From positions 1 through 53,306 of the forward strand of contig DGRP01000139.1 in assembly GCA_002391065.1 (NCBI GenBank): a DNA stretch of 53,306 bases, read 5' to 3'. Every line of letters begins with the position of its first letter. Within the stretch, counting starts at the first letter, position 1. Source of the DNA: Ruminococcus sp. UBA4385. GTDB lineage: Bacteria > Bacillota_A > Clostridia > Oscillospirales > Ruminococcaceae. A program made the position numbers and the translations under genes. Below are positions 33,591 through 42,439 of the stretch, piece by piece. The notes beneath the pieces are model-generated. The model saw only the letters and a program-made list of their open reading frames with translations, made no database searches and had not been told where the DNA came from.

Positions 33591-34052
33591 TCAGAAAGGT
33601 ATTCCCTCTCCGTCATCACTGTCTAATTCCGAGAAGTCAAACTCCAGCTTCTCACCGCAGTTAGGGCAGTCAATATAACCCTCAGCGACAACGCCCTCAC
33701 CGAGCATTATCTCATCACCGCAGTTAGGACATACGCACTGATACATAGGTTCATCGTCAATATCCACGAACTCCCCGTCTTCATCATCGTCCCAGTCGTC
33801 GTCCTCGAAGTCATCATCATCGTCTTCGTCAAGATCATAGATCTCATCATAAAGACCGTAGATCTCATCGTCGAGCTCCTCGATAGTATCAACAGCCACA
33901 TCTACCTCGTCCTGAACGTCCTCGATAGCAGCAGCCATATCCTGCATAAGCTCAGCCATAGCTCTGATAATCTTTCCCTCGTCGGTCTCCTCGCTGAGCT
34001 TCAGCCCATCGATAAGCCCTTTAAGGTAAGCTGCTCTGTTAGTAAGCTCCAT
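33591..34052 (-). CDS. CD1247-like protein with zinc ribbon
   Basis: 153 residues from the ATG giving MELTNRAAYLKGLIDGLK, with AGGAGG 8 bases upstream. The N-terminal helical part (LKGLIDGLKLSEETDEGKII) resembles the CD1247 N-terminal family of Clostridia. A long acidic stretch follows (EDDDDDFEDDDWDDDEDGEF, about 82-101), then a four-cysteine ribbon of the form CVCPNCGDE ... IDCPNCGEK. It starts 27 bases after efp and is probably co-transcribed. Function unknown; the family link to efp is seen in other Clostridia (recollection). Confidence 0.82.
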   Translation of the reverse strand: MELTNRAAYLKGLIDGLKLSEETDEGKIIRAMAELMQDMAAAIEDVQDEVDVAVDTIEELDDEIYGLYDEIYDLDEDDDDDFEDDDWDDDEDGEFVDIDDEPMYQCVCPNCGDEIMLGEGVVAEGYIDCPNCGEKLEFDFSELDSDDGEGIPF

Positions 34053-34079
34053 ATCAAAACCTCCTGTCATTAATAGGGG

Positions 34080-34637
34080 TCATGCACGCTCCATGTACTC
34101 ACAAGTACGGGTATCAATTCTGATCTTGTCTCCTGTGTTGATGAAAAGCGGAACTCTGATCTCTGCACCTGTCTCAACAGTTGCGGGCTTAGTTGTGTTT
34201 GTAGCGGTATCGCCCTTGATACCGGGCTCAGTCTCAGTTACCTCAAGGTCTACAAAGTAAGGAGGCTCAACACCGAATACTGTGCCCTTGTAGGACAGGA
34301 TCTTACATACCATGTTCTCCTTAACGAACTTGAAGTTATCGGAAAGCTCTGCCTTGTTTACAGGAACAAGCTCATAGCTCTCGGGATCCATGAAGTAGTA
34401 AAGGTCTCCGTCATTGTAGGAGTACTCCATATCCTTTCTCTCAACATAAGCAGTCGGGAACTTTGCAGTAGGGTTGTAGGTTTTCTCAACTACGGAGCCC
34501 GAGATAACGTTTCTTACCTTCGCTCTTACGAAAGCAGCACCCTTACCCGGCTTAACGTGCTGGAACTCTACGATCTGCATTACGTTTCCGTCTTCCTCAA
34601 AAGTCATTCCATTTCTGAAATCGCCTGCAGTTACCAT
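34080..34637 (-). CDS. efp: Translation elongation factor P
   Basis: Relieves ribosome stalling at polyproline. 185 residues, the normal three-domain length. The domain I loop reads [12 protein letters not shown], whose lysine (about residue 32) is the position that is often modified. The C-terminal [17 protein letters not shown] is the usual EF-P ending. Transcribed from its own promoter (34692-34720), and followed by the CD1247-like gene. Confidence 0.97.
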   Translation of the reverse strand: MVTAGDFRNGMTFEEDGNVMQIVEFQHVKPGKGAAFVRAKVRNVISGSVVEKTYNPTAKFPTAYVERKDMEYSYNDGDLYYFMDPESYELVPVNKAELSDNFKFVKENMVCKILSYKGTVFGVEPPYFVDLEVTETEPGIKGDTATNTTKPATVETGAEIRVPLFINTGDKIRIDTRTCEYMERA

Positions 34638-34691
34638 TATTTTATACCTCCAATTATTTTCTTATAACCAAGCATAATTACTTATGGTATT

Positions 34692-34720
34692 ATTTTACCA
34701 CATATTATTCAACATTTCAA
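34692..34720 (-). promoter_or_regulatory. Promoter of efp
   Basis: On the minus strand TTGAAA (34715-34720), 17 bases, TAAAAT (34692-34697), about 55 bases before the start. Confidence 0.7.
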
Positions 34721-34756
34721 GTGCTTTAACACATTTTTTTCATTCTCACAAAAAGT

Positions 34757-35818
34757 TTACAGACAGATAAGCTCCTTTGGTGCTTCTGTCATATTGATAC
34801 ATCCGTCCTTTGTGACGATCACAAAATCCTCTATCCTGACACCGAACTTACCCTCAAGATAGATTCCGGGCTCTACGGTCACTACACTGCCCTCGTTAAT
34901 GATATTGTTGACCGAGGGTGAAGCATAAGGGCTTTCGTGAATTTCCATACCGACACCGTGCCCGAGCGAGTGCCCGAAAAACCTTCCATAGCCCTCATCA
35001 GCAATAACCTTTCTTGAAACCGCATCAAGAGCCCTGCCGTCAATGCCTGCTTTTACAGCCTCTATGCCTGCGAGCTGTGCTCTGAGAACTATATCGTAGA
35101 CCTTTCGCATTTCGTCAGTTGGCTCACCCACGCAGAACGTTCTTGTCATATCGCTGTGCCAGCCGTCAACCACTGCACCGAAATCAAGAAGCACAAAATC
35201 GCCGCTCTCGACCCTCTTATCCGAGGGCACGCCGTGCGGAAGCGAAGTATTCGCACCCGAGAGGGCTATAGTATCGAAGGAGAGCGCCTCTGCGCCGTGA
35301 GAAAGCATATAATAGTCAAGCTCAAGCTGAATTTCCTTTTCAGTCATGCCGACACGGACAAAGTCCATCATGTAAGCAAGGCCTGCCTCTGCAATGCGCT
35401 GAGCCTTTATCATCTTGTCGGTCTCAGCTTCAGTCTTTACTATACGCAGAGAGGATATAAGCTTTGAAAGCGTATTGTCAGATACTATCTTAACATTCAG
35501 TTTTTTCATCAAAGCAGCAAGCTGATCTATCGTGCATACAGAGCTGTCGATAAGCAGGCGCTCTGCACCGTGCTTTTCTGTTAGAGCATTTATCTGCTGA
35601 TAAAGCTTATCCTGTAAGATCACCTCACAGCCCTGAGCAGTCTTTCTTGCCTTCTCGATGTATCTGAAGTCAATGATAAAATAGGCTTTCTCCTTAAACA
35701 CAAGAAGCGTTCCTGCGCTGGACTTCATTCCTGTGAAATAGCGCCTGTTTACATCAGAATCTATCAGGGCACAGCACTTTTCGTCAAGCCCCTTCTGAAG
35801 CTCTTCTATATGTGACAT
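34757..35818 (-). CDS. M24-family Xaa-Pro aminopeptidase
   Basis: 353 residues: a creatinase-like N-terminal domain (about 1-125) and a pita-bread metallopeptidase domain. Metal ligands can be read as Asp in LLDFGAVVDGWHSDMTRTF (two Asp), His in FGHSLGHGVGMEIHE, Glu in VTVEPGIYLEG and Glu in FGVRIEDFVI. Cleaves an N-terminal residue before proline. Starts right at the stop of aroQ (one-base overlap). The efp neighbour is a common Clostridial arrangement. Confidence 0.93.
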   Translation of the reverse strand: MSHIEELQKGLDEKCCALIDSDVNRRYFTGMKSSAGTLLVFKEKAYFIIDFRYIEKARKTAQGCEVILQDKLYQQINALTEKHGAERLLIDSSVCTIDQLAALMKKLNVKIVSDNTLSKLISSLRIVKTEAETDKMIKAQRIAEAGLAYMMDFVRVGMTEKEIQLELDYYMLSHGAEALSFDTIALSGANTSLPHGVPSDKRVESGDFVLLDFGAVVDGWHSDMTRTFCVGEPTDEMRKVYDIVLRAQLAGIEAVKAGIDGRALDAVSRKVIADEGYGRFFGHSLGHGVGMEIHESPYASPSVNNIINEGSVVTVEPGIYLEGKFGVRIEDFVIVTKDGCINMTEAPKELICL

Positions 35819-36258
35819 TATTTCGCCTCCGTAATATCTTTAAGAGCCTGCAGGCCAAGCAGATAGGAATTTTTCCCGAAGCCTGCTATAACGCCCACGC
35901 ACACAGGCGAGATAACCGACTTTTCCCTGAACTCATCACGAGAGTGAACATTTGAGATATGCACTTCAACTACGGGTATTTTAATTGCAGAGATCGCATC
36001 TCTGATAGCATAGCTGTAATGGGTATACGCTCCTGCATTCAGGACAACACCTGCACAGTCCAGCCGTGAAGCGTGCAGCTTGTCAATAAGAGCGCCCTCG
36101 CTGTTTGACTGAAAAACCTCGCACTCAAAGCCGAGCTCCTCTGCCTTCTTTATTATCTCGGCATTTATGCTCTCAAAGGTATCCGTACCGTAGATTCCGG
36201 GCTCACGCTCGCCAAGCAGATTAAGATTCGGACCGTGCATTACTAAAACTTTTTTCAT
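35818..36258 (-). CDS. aroQ: 3-dehydroquinate dehydratase, type II
   Basis: Shikimate pathway, dehydroquinate to dehydroshikimate. 146 residues from the ATG giving MKKVLVMHGPNLNLLGERE, which has GAGGAG 8 bases upstream; a GTG three codons earlier is too close to that site. Type II signatures: GPNLNLLG, the flexible lid EREPGIYG with the catalytic Tyr, FQSNSEGALID, NAGAYTHYSYAIRDA and EVHISNVHSRDEFR. A lone aroQ next to a peptidase is a usual Firmicute context. Confidence 0.95.
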   Translation of the reverse strand: MKKVLVMHGPNLNLLGEREPGIYGTDTFESINAEIIKKAEELGFECEVFQSNSEGALIDKLHASRLDCAGVVLNAGAYTHYSYAIRDAISAIKIPVVEVHISNVHSRDEFREKSVISPVCVGVIAGFGKNSYLLGLQALKDITEAK

Positions 36259-36263
36259 AAAAC

Positions 36264-36758
36264 TCACTCCTCTGTGAACTTTTTCGGAAGCAGAGGCTTT
36301 TCCACTGCTCTTTTCAGCCTGAACGGCAGACTGCTTTCAGGCTCTATCGGGAACACGAAAAACGATCTTATTCCGCAAAGATTAGAGCCCATTATGTCCG
36401 TAAATATCTGGTCTCCGATAGCTGCGACATTAGCTTTATCGAGCCCCATTTTCTTTACAGCCCTGTTGTAACCCGAGGTCAGGGGCTTTTTGCCGCCGCT
36501 GACAAAGTCTATCCCAAGCTGCTCCGCAAAGGGCATTACCCTCGGAGCATTATTGTTTGAAACTATCATCAGCTTTATCCCTGCAGCCTTCATTGAATTT
36601 ATCCAGTCAAGGCTTGACTGCGGCACTATCGGATTATTATGAGTGGTCAGTGTATTGTCAAGGTCGAGTATCACGCCCTTTATGCGCTTTCTTTTCATAA
36701 ATTCGGGCGTTATATCAACTATCTTGTCAAACACATAGGTAGGCTTAAATACAAACAT
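36264..36758 (-). CDS. YqeG-family HAD-IIIA phosphatase
   Basis: 164 residues. The HAD catalytic motif is GVILDLDNTLTTHNNP (about 29-44), with the nucleophile Asp first and the acid/base Asp third. Motif II is MIVSNNN, and the loop AAIGDQIFTDIMGSN carries the later Asp residues. YqeG-type members are small, single-domain and of unsettled substrate (phosphatidylglycerol phosphate has been suggested for relatives). AGGAGAG precedes the start. It begins 16 bases after the rpsU terminator on the minus strand and precedes aroQ by 5 bases. Confidence 0.88.
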   Translation of the reverse strand: MFVFKPTYVFDKIVDITPEFMKRKRIKGVILDLDNTLTTHNNPIVPQSSLDWINSMKAAGIKLMIVSNNNAPRVMPFAEQLGIDFVSGGKKPLTSGYNRAVKKMGLDKANVAAIGDQIFTDIMGSNLCGIRSFFVFPIEPESSLPFRLKRAVEKPLLPKKFTEE

Positions 36759-36773
36759 AAAACTCTCCTAAAC

Positions 36774-36802
36774 AAAAAGCGGACATACCAAGATGCCCGC
36801 TT
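36774..36802 (-). terminator. Terminator of rpsU
   Basis: On the minus strand AAGCGG (36797-36802 as its complement) pairs with CCGCTT (36777-36782), extended by CAT/ATG, followed by TTTTTGTTTAGG. Some read-through must occur because the yqeG gene has no clear promoter of its own. Confidence 0.75.
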
Positions 36803-36810
36803 CATTGAAA

Positions 36811-36984
36811 TCAATATTTACGCTTACGAGCAGCTTCGGATTTCTTCTTGCGCTTTACCGAAGGCTTTTCGTAGTGTTCTCTTTTACGAACCTCAGCGAT
36901 AACGCCGTCTCTTGCGCATGATCTCTTAAAACGCTTAAGAGCAGTATCCAGAGTTTCGTTCTTTCCAACACGAATTTCTGCCAA
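36811..36984 (-). CDS. rpsU: 30S ribosomal protein S21 (TTG start)
   Basis: 57 residues, read by eye: [20 protein letters not shown] after the start, then [20 protein letters not shown] and an Arg/Lys-rich end SEAARKRKY. This is S21 throughout. The only suitable start is TTG (36982-36984), 9 bases after GGAGGG. A strong terminator follows. Its product is a small-subunit protein near the 16S 3-prime end and anti-Shine-Dalgarno, important for starting translation. Confidence 0.95.
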   Translation of the reverse strand: MAEIRVGKNETLDTALKRFKRSCARDGVIAEVRKREHYEKPSVKRKKKSEAARKRKY

Positions 36985-37150
36985 AATTATTCCCTCCCTT
37001 TGCCACCTTATGACAGAGTGAAATTATCGGCTATCCTGTGACCAACGGTGATAGTGAAGGCAATCCACTTACAAAAGCGGTCTCGCAGCTGTGCCGACAA
37101 GCACAGTATCTCTGTCTTTACATCACAAGAGTTCACACCGAAATAATTAC
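36985..37150 (-). promoter_or_regulatory. Long rpsU leader, possible structured RNA
   Basis: About 165 bases between the promoter and the TTG start. It contains a hairpin CTGTGC / GCACAG with a 6-base loop and a second possible pairing CTATC / GATAG near the start codon. Autoregulation by S21 or another ribosomal signal is possible but not shown; no known RNA family was recognised. Confidence 0.45.
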
Positions 37151-37156
37151 AAGTCA

Positions 37157-37185
37157 AGTATACCACATTTGCGACAAAAAGTCAA
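37157..37185 (-). promoter_or_regulatory. Promoter of rpsU
   Basis: On the minus strand TTGACT (37180-37185), 17 bases, TATACT (37157-37162). A weak AT-rich hairpin at 37191-37209 just upstream could terminate leuS. Confidence 0.8.
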
Positions 37186-37215
37186 TAGTATTTCTTAATT
37201 TTTAAGAAAATATTT

Positions 37216-39624
37216 CTACTTAACTACAATATTAACAAGCTTACCGGGAACATAGATCTCCTTAACTATGCTCTTGCCCTCTGTAGCCTTGACAATAGCC
37301 TCGTCAGCCTTCGCCATTGCAAGAACGTCTTCCTTTGCAGCGTCGGCAGGTATAGTAAGCTTTGCTCTGATCTTGCCGTTTATCTGGGCTACTATCTCTA
37401 TAGTCTTGTCAACGCAGAGAGCCTCATCGAAGTCTACCCACTCCTGATGACTGAGTATGCCCTCGCAGCCGATGAGCTGATAGAGCTCCTCGGTAACATG
37501 AGGTGCAAACGGATAGAGGATAATAAGCAGGTCTCTGAATTCCTTCTTTGTGATAGAGCCCACATTATATATCTCATTAAGCAGGCTCATCATTGCAGCG
37601 ATAGCGGTATTGAACTTCATTGCCTCAATGTCCTCGGTGACCTTCTTGATCGTCTTGTGCATAGCACTTCTGAGTGCCTCGCTGTAGTCATCACCGTCAG
37701 TTACCTTATCCTGAAGCGCCCATACACGGTCGATAAATCTCTTGCAGCCCTTAACACTGTTCTCGCTCCACGGAGCAGCCTTTTCATAGTCGCCCATAAA
37801 GAGGACATACAGTCTGAGAACGTCTGCGCCGAACTCATCTACAACGTCATTCGGGTCTACAACGTTTCCTCTTGACTTTGACATCTTCTCGCCGTCGGTA
37901 CCAAGGATAAGACCCTGTGCAGTTCTCTTTGCATAAGGCTCTGAGGTCGGTACAAGACCGAGGTCATACAGGAACTTATGCCAGAAGCGTGAATAGATCA
38001 TGTGACGGGTAACGTGCTCCATACCGCCGTTATACCAGTCAACAGGGAGCCAGTATTTAAGCTCCTCCTGAGATGCGAACTCATCATTGTTGTGAGGATC
38101 GCAGTATCTGAGGAAGTACCACGAAGAGCCTGCCCACTGAGGCATGGTATCGGTTTCTCTTCTTGCGTCCTTGCCGCACTTGGGGCACTTGCACTTAACA
38201 AAGCTCTCAATTCTTGCGAGAGGCGACTCACCGTCTGTACCGGGCTTGAAGTCATCTACAGGGGGCAGTCTCAGAGGAAGCTCCTCATAAGGCACTGCTA
38301 CCATTCCGCAGTCGTCGCAGTGAACTATCGGGATAGGCTCGCCCCAGTATCTCTGTCTGTTGAATGCCCAGTCCTTCATCTTGTACTGAACTCCTGCTTC
38401 GCCGCAGCCCAGCTTTTCGAGCACTTCGAGCATCTTGGCGATGGCGTCTTTCTTGTTCTTAATTCCGTTGAGCTCACCCGAGTTTACCATCTCGCCGTCG
38501 CCTGTGTAGGCTTCCTTGGAGATGTCTCCGCCCTTGATGACCTCGATAATGTCTATGCCGAACTTCTGAGCGAACTCATAGTCTCTTGTATCGTGAGCAG
38601 GCACCGCCATGATAGCACCTGTACCGTAGCCCATCATTACATAGTCGGAAATGTAGATAGGTATCTCCTTGCCTGTAACGGGGTTTACAGCGGTGAAGCC
38701 GTCGATCTTAACACCTGTCTTGTCCTTAACAAGCTGAGTTCTCTCAAACTCGCTCTTCTTCGCACACTCTGCCTTGTAGGCATCGAGCTCAGCTATGTTC
38801 TTTATGCTGTCTCTGTACTTCTCAATGAGGGGGTGCTCGGGAGCCATTACCATGAAGGTAACACCGTAGAGGGTATCAGGTCTTGTGGTATAGATGCGCA
38901 TCTTCTCGCCGTTTTCCTTGATAGTGAAGTTTACGAACGCACCTGTTGACTTTCCTATCCAGTTCTCCTGCTGAAGCTTGATGTTCGGCAGATAGTCAAC
39001 CTCTTTAAGGCCTTCGAGGAGCTTGTCAGCATACTGAGTTATGCGCAGATACCATACCTCTTTTGTCTTCTGCACGATATCGCTGTGGCAGATATCACAT
39101 TTTCCGCCCTGTGAGTCCTCGTTAGAGAGCACAACCTTACAGCTCGGGCAGTAGTTTACAAGGGTCTTGTCTCTGAACACAAGGCCGTTCTCAAACATTT
39201 TCAGGAATATCCACTGTGTCCACTTGTAGTAATTCTCATCAGTCGTGTCAACTACTCTTGACCAGTCAAATGAGAAGCCTACCCTCTTGAGCTGACCTGT
39301 GAACTTCTCGATGTTCTCATCGGTTATCTGTCTTGGGTGAACACCGAACTTTATAGCGGAGTTCTCTGTCGGCAGGCCGTAAGCGTCAAAGCCTATCGGG
39401 AAGAGCACATTGTAGCCCTGGAGCCTTCTCTTTCTGGATACTACCTCAAGACCCGAATATGCCTTGATATGACCAACGTGCATACCGTGACCCGAGGGGT
39501 ACGGGAACTCTACCAGACCGTAGAACTTCTTCTTTGTGTGGTCATTTGAAGCCTTAAAGGTCTCGTCCTCGTCCCAGAACTGCTGCCACTTAGCTTCGAC
39601 AGCCTTAAAATCGTAATTCTTCAT
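37216..39624 (-). CDS. leuS: Leucyl-tRNA synthetase
   Basis: 802 residues, class I. HIGH-type motif is GHGMHVGHIKAY near residue 45-55; KMSKSRGNVV is the KMSKS loop. A zinc-knuckle segment CPSCKVVLSNED ... CDICHSD follows the first third, and a long editing (CP1) insert lies between. A second Cys pair (CKCPKCGKD) occurs near the leucine-specific insert. No T-box leader is seen, since the preceding gene is only 18 bases upstream, so leuS appears to be transcribed with the cluster to its right. Confidence 0.97.
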   Translation of the reverse strand: MKNYDFKAVEAKWQQFWDEDETFKASNDHTKKKFYGLVEFPYPSGHGMHVGHIKAYSGLEVVSRKRRLQGYNVLFPIGFDAYGLPTENSAIKFGVHPRQITDENIEKFTGQLKRVGFSFDWSRVVDTTDENYYKWTQWIFLKMFENGLVFRDKTLVNYCPSCKVVLSNEDSQGGKCDICHSDIVQKTKEVWYLRITQYADKLLEGLKEVDYLPNIKLQQENWIGKSTGAFVNFTIKENGEKMRIYTTRPDTLYGVTFMVMAPEHPLIEKYRDSIKNIAELDAYKAECAKKSEFERTQLVKDKTGVKIDGFTAVNPVTGKEIPIYISDYVMMGYGTGAIMAVPAHDTRDYEFAQKFGIDIIEVIKGGDISKEAYTGDGEMVNSGELNGIKNKKDAIAKMLEVLEKLGCGEAGVQYKMKDWAFNRQRYWGEPIPIVHCDDCGMVAVPYEELPLRLPPVDDFKPGTDGESPLARIESFVKCKCPKCGKDARRETDTMPQWAGSSWYFLRYCDPHNNDEFASQEELKYWLPVDWYNGGMEHVTRHMIYSRFWHKFLYDLGLVPTSEPYAKRTAQGLILGTDGEKMSKSRGNVVDPNDVVDEFGADVLRLYVLFMGDYEKAAPWSENSVKGCKRFIDRVWALQDKVTDGDDYSEALRSAMHKTIKKVTEDIEAMKFNTAIAAMMSLLNEIYNVGSITKKEFRDLLIILYPFAPHVTEELYQLIGCEGILSHQEWVDFDEALCVDKTIEIVAQINGKIRAKLTIPADAAKEDVLAMAKADEAIVKATEGKSIVKEIYVPGKLVNIVVK

Positions 39625-39642
39625 TTTTATCAGTCCTTTATA

Positions 39643-39987
39643 TTAAAATTCGTTTTTGAAATGCTCTCTCATCTGCTTCGGGAGAACAAGCGTCACTACG
39701 CAAAGCGCATCAAAGGCCGCCTCTGCAAGATACAGAAGCCTTGCATTAGTCAGGTTATCCCACAGGTGAGACACCGCCACAAAGCCCAGAAGCACCGCAG
39801 TGACTATATTCATGTACGGCAGACCCTTGATAAGCGTGTACCCAAGTCCTGCCGACACAGCAAGCATAAACACATTATAGCCCGAAAACCCGATAATAAG
39901 ATTCAGAAGGCTTTTGAGCACCATCCAGCAGGCAATTGCTGCCGCTGCCTTCGGAGGCTCAATCTTTGAGAAAAGATCCTTCATCAT
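39643..39987 (-). CDS. Small four-helix membrane protein
   Basis: 114 residues, four hydrophobic segments (about 15-35, 36-54, 58-75 and 84-102) and a basic tail (KQMREHFKNEF). No family recognised. Start overlaps the rsfS stop (ATGATG); a second ATG one codon later is an equal candidate. leuS follows after 18 bases. Function cannot be inferred. Confidence 0.72.
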   Translation of the reverse strand: MMKDLFSKIEPPKAAAAIACWMVLKSLLNLIIGFSGYNVFMLAVSAGLGYTLIKGLPYMNIVTAVLLGFVAVSHLWDNLTNARLLYLAEAAFDALCVVTLVLPKQMREHFKNEF

Positions 39988-40352
39988 TCATCACCGAGAT
40001 ACTGCTCGGGGTCTATCTCCTTGCCGTCAGCCCAGAGCCTTTCAAGGTTATACTGGTCTCTTGTCTCCTTATTAAAAACATGAACTACAATATCGCTGTA
40101 ATCAAGGAGTATCCAGTTGTTAGGGCCGTAGCCCTCAGTGTGATGAGGCTCCACTCCCAACTGAGAGAGCCTGAACTCTACCTCCTCGGCAAGAGCCTTT
40201 GTCTGTGTTGTTGAGGAAGCGCCTGCAATAACAAAGCAGTCTGCAACTATCGTAAGGTCGCTTATCTCAATTATCTTTATGTCCTCGCCCCTCTTTTTAT
40301 CGAGAGCCTGAACTATCGTTTTAAGCTTCTGCTCATAACTGATTTTTTCCAT
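39984..40352 (-). CDS. rsfS: Ribosomal silencing factor RsfS
   Basis: 122 residues of the Iojap/RsfS family. Binds L14 on the large subunit and blocks subunit joining in slow growth. Signature: DKKRGEDIKIIEISDLTIVA and DCFVIAGASSTTQTKALAEE, then ILLDYSDIVVHVFN and RLWADG. Follows yqeK by 11 bases; the nadD-yqeK-rsfS order is standard in Firmicutes. Confidence 0.95.
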   Translation of the reverse strand: MEKISYEQKLKTIVQALDKKRGEDIKIIEISDLTIVADCFVIAGASSTTQTKALAEEVEFRLSQLGVEPHHTEGYGPNNWILLDYSDIVVHVFNKETRDQYNLERLWADGKEIDPEQYLGDE

Positions 40353-40363
40353 TTTAACACTCC

Positions 40364-40960
40364 TTACTGCTTGTCTTCGCTCTGCTTCATCAGAGCCGCA
40401 AACTCGTTATATGCTTCAAAAGTCGAAGCAGGGATAAGGTTTCCCTTTTCCGCCGAATCCTTTATCGAAAAGCGGAAGGCCTCAAACATAGCCCTTTCCA
40501 AGCTTTGTGCAGCGACCTTGCGCATTCTCTTTACATCTTTATAATCTCTGTCCTCGGAGATAAGGTCTGCCAGATAAACTATCTGAGCCAGCAGGCTCAT
40601 ATTCCCGCAGCCCACTGTATGATATCTGATAGCAATAATAATCTCGGGGTCTTTGACTTCAAGCGCTGCCCTTGCGATCTCCGCACCTGCTATAGCATGA
40701 TAAAGCGGCACAGCCTGAAGCTCAATGTCGCTCACATCAAGCTGAGAATGCTTGGCAAGTGCAAGCTGCTCCTCGACGGGCATCTCCTTTGCACAGTCAT
40801 GAAGAAGTCCTGCTATGTACGCCTTGTCCTCATCAGCGCCGTAGCGTCTTGCAAGCTCCAGAGCTGCATTCGCAACATTTATAGAATGGGTATATCTCTT
40901 CTTGGACAGCTTGTCCTTGATATATGTTTTGTATTTTCCTATAAGCTTTTTATCTGTCAT
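40364..40960 (-). CDS. yqeK: HD-domain hydrolase YqeK
   Basis: 198 residues from the second ATG (MTDKKLIGKYK), which is 6 bases after GAGGG; the first ATG overlaps that site. The HD motif is GLLHDCAKEMP, with other ligands in RYTHSINVA and a distal H/D pair (YHAIAGAEIA and RYHTVG). YqeK enzymes split Ap4A symmetrically in Firmicutes. Overlaps the nadD end by 11 bases, so it is coupled. Confidence 0.93.
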   Translation of the reverse strand: MTDKKLIGKYKTYIKDKLSKKRYTHSINVANAALELARRYGADEDKAYIAGLLHDCAKEMPVEEQLALAKHSQLDVSDIELQAVPLYHAIAGAEIARAALEVKDPEIIIAIRYHTVGCGNMSLLAQIVYLADLISEDRDYKDVKRMRKVAAQSLERAMFEAFRFSIKDSAEKGNLIPASTFEAYNEFAALMKQSEDKQ

Positions 40961-41564
40961 TTGCATCCCTCATATACAAATTTCTCTTCTTTATATATTC
41001 TATCACGTTTTTATCAAGATAGCAAGTGCAGTCTCCGCCCTCGGCAATAAGCCGTCTTACCGCTGTTGAGGACACCTCAAATGGCTCAACGGGAACAATA
41101 ATGACCCTTCCGCCCTCGTCCCTGAGCTTCTGTGCAAAGGGCTCAAGCTTTTGCGTATCCTCATCGGAGCGTGAAACACAGATAAGCGTACATAATGTCA
41201 GTATCTCCTGCCAGCAGTACCACTTATCAAAGCAGAGGAGCATATCGCTTCCCATTATAAAGCAGAGGTCCTCTTCGGGATATTCCTCATGAAGCTGTCT
41301 CAGCGTTATCACCGAATAGCTTTTGCCCTCACGTTTAAGCTCCATATCGGATATTTCAGCATAGGGCAAATCCGAGAAGGTCAGTCTCAGCATTTCTACC
41401 CTGTCCTCAGGCGAGGCTATATCCCTTGACTGCTTGTGAGGCGGTATCCTGTCGGGCATAATGATGACCCTGTCAAGCCCGACCTTTTCTATAACGGTGA
41501 GCAGGCAGTGCTTATGCCCTAAATGAACAGGGTCAAACGTTCCGCCGAAAATGCCTGTTCTCAT
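40950..41564 (-). CDS. nadD: Nicotinate-nucleotide adenylyltransferase
   Basis: 204 residues. Makes deamido-NAD from nicotinate mononucleotide and ATP. GIFGGTFDPVHLGHKH is the nucleotidyltransferase signature; MPDRIPPHKQSRDIASPEDR and SSTAVRRLIAEG (an ISSTxIR-like site) are also typical. The start overlaps the yhbY stop. Confidence 0.96.
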   Translation of the reverse strand: MRTGIFGGTFDPVHLGHKHCLLTVIEKVGLDRVIIMPDRIPPHKQSRDIASPEDRVEMLRLTFSDLPYAEISDMELKREGKSYSVITLRQLHEEYPEEDLCFIMGSDMLLCFDKWYCWQEILTLCTLICVSRSDEDTQKLEPFAQKLRDEGGRVIIVPVEPFEVSSTAVRRLIAEGGDCTCYLDKNVIEYIKKRNLYMRDANDR

Positions 41565-41851
41565 AGCTTGATGACAGGCTCTTTTTTGTTTCTCTTGAAG
41601 AGCACAGCCTTAGCACCGATAGTCTGAACAACTATCGCATCTATCCTCTCGGCGATGTCCTCTGCGGCTTCTCTTGCGGTCAGCATGGAGTTGTCGAGAA
41701 TGTTTATCTTAACGATCTCATGCACTCTGAGGTAATCATCTATCTGTGACACCTGTGCATCGTTCACACCGCCCTTGCCTATCTGAAATGCAGGCTGGAG
41801 CTTCTGTGCGATGGATTTAAGTGTCGCTCTCTGTTTTGTAGTTATTTCCAT
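41561..41851 (-). CDS. yhbY: YhbY/CRM-domain RNA-binding protein
   Basis: 96 residues, one CRM domain. The pattern MEITTKQRATLKSIAQKLQ, QIGKGGVNDAQVSQIDDYL, then HEIVKINILDN fits YhbY, which binds precursor 50S particles. Starts 1 base after the HAM1-type gene. Confidence 0.93.
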   Translation of the reverse strand: MEITTKQRATLKSIAQKLQPAFQIGKGGVNDAQVSQIDDYLRVHEIVKINILDNSMLTAREAAEDIAERIDAIVVQTIGAKAVLFKRNKKEPVIKL

Positions 41852-41852
41852 A

Positions 41853-42431
41853 TTATCTTTCCTTTAGCTTTTCTTCAAGATCTCTGAGAGCATTCGCCCT
41901 GTGAGACACATCGTTTTTCATATCCGCCGAAACCTCGGCAAAGCTTTTTCCTTCATACATGAATATCGGGTCATAGCCGAAGCCGTTCGTACCCACAGGC
42001 TCATAGCCGATAGTGCCGAAGACCTTCCCCTCAGCGGTAATATGCTCACCGTCTGAATCTATAAAGCAGATAGAGCAGGTAAAGTGCGCTCCCCTTCTGC
42101 CCTCGGGCACGTCTTTCATCTTATCGAGAACAAGAGCTGTTCTCTCGCCCTCGGTATCTAATCCGCCGTACCTTGCGGAGTACACCCCGGGCTCACCGTT
42201 CAGCGCATCAATCTCAAGGCCGCTGTCATCAGCGAGCACTGCACAGCCGAACATATCATAAATAGCCTGTGCTTTTAGCGCAGAGTTCTCTGCAAAGGTA
42301 GTGCCTGTCTCCTCAACCTCGATATCGGCACCTGCCTCACGCTGAGATACCACCTCGTAGCCCATCGGCTCGAGTATCTGCTTATACTCTCTTATTTTCC
42401 CCTTGTTGTTGCTTGCGATTATAAGCTTCAT
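41853..42431 (-). CDS. rdgB: XTP/dITP diphosphatase (HAM1/RdgB family)
   Basis: 192 residues. Removes non-canonical purine nucleoside triphosphates. The family start MKLIIASNNKGKIREYKQIL and ETGTTFAENSALKAQAIYD, LADDSGLEIDALNGEPGVYSAR-like LADDSGLEIDALNG, and NGFGYDPIF are present. Follows the isochorismatase-like gene closely (8-base gap). Confidence 0.95.
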   Translation of the reverse strand: MKLIIASNNKGKIREYKQILEPMGYEVVSQREAGADIEVEETGTTFAENSALKAQAIYDMFGCAVLADDSGLEIDALNGEPGVYSARYGGLDTEGERTALVLDKMKDVPEGRRGAHFTCSICFIDSDGEHITAEGKVFGTIGYEPVGTNGFGYDPIFMYEGKSFAEVSADMKNDVSHRANALRDLEEKLKER

Positions 42432-42439
42432 ACTCTACC

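Noticed and set aside
38002..38949. 315-codon open frame antisense to leuS
   Set aside because: Lies fully within leuS on the other strand; odd composition (rich in Cys, Leu and Val) and no ribosome site or family resemblance.
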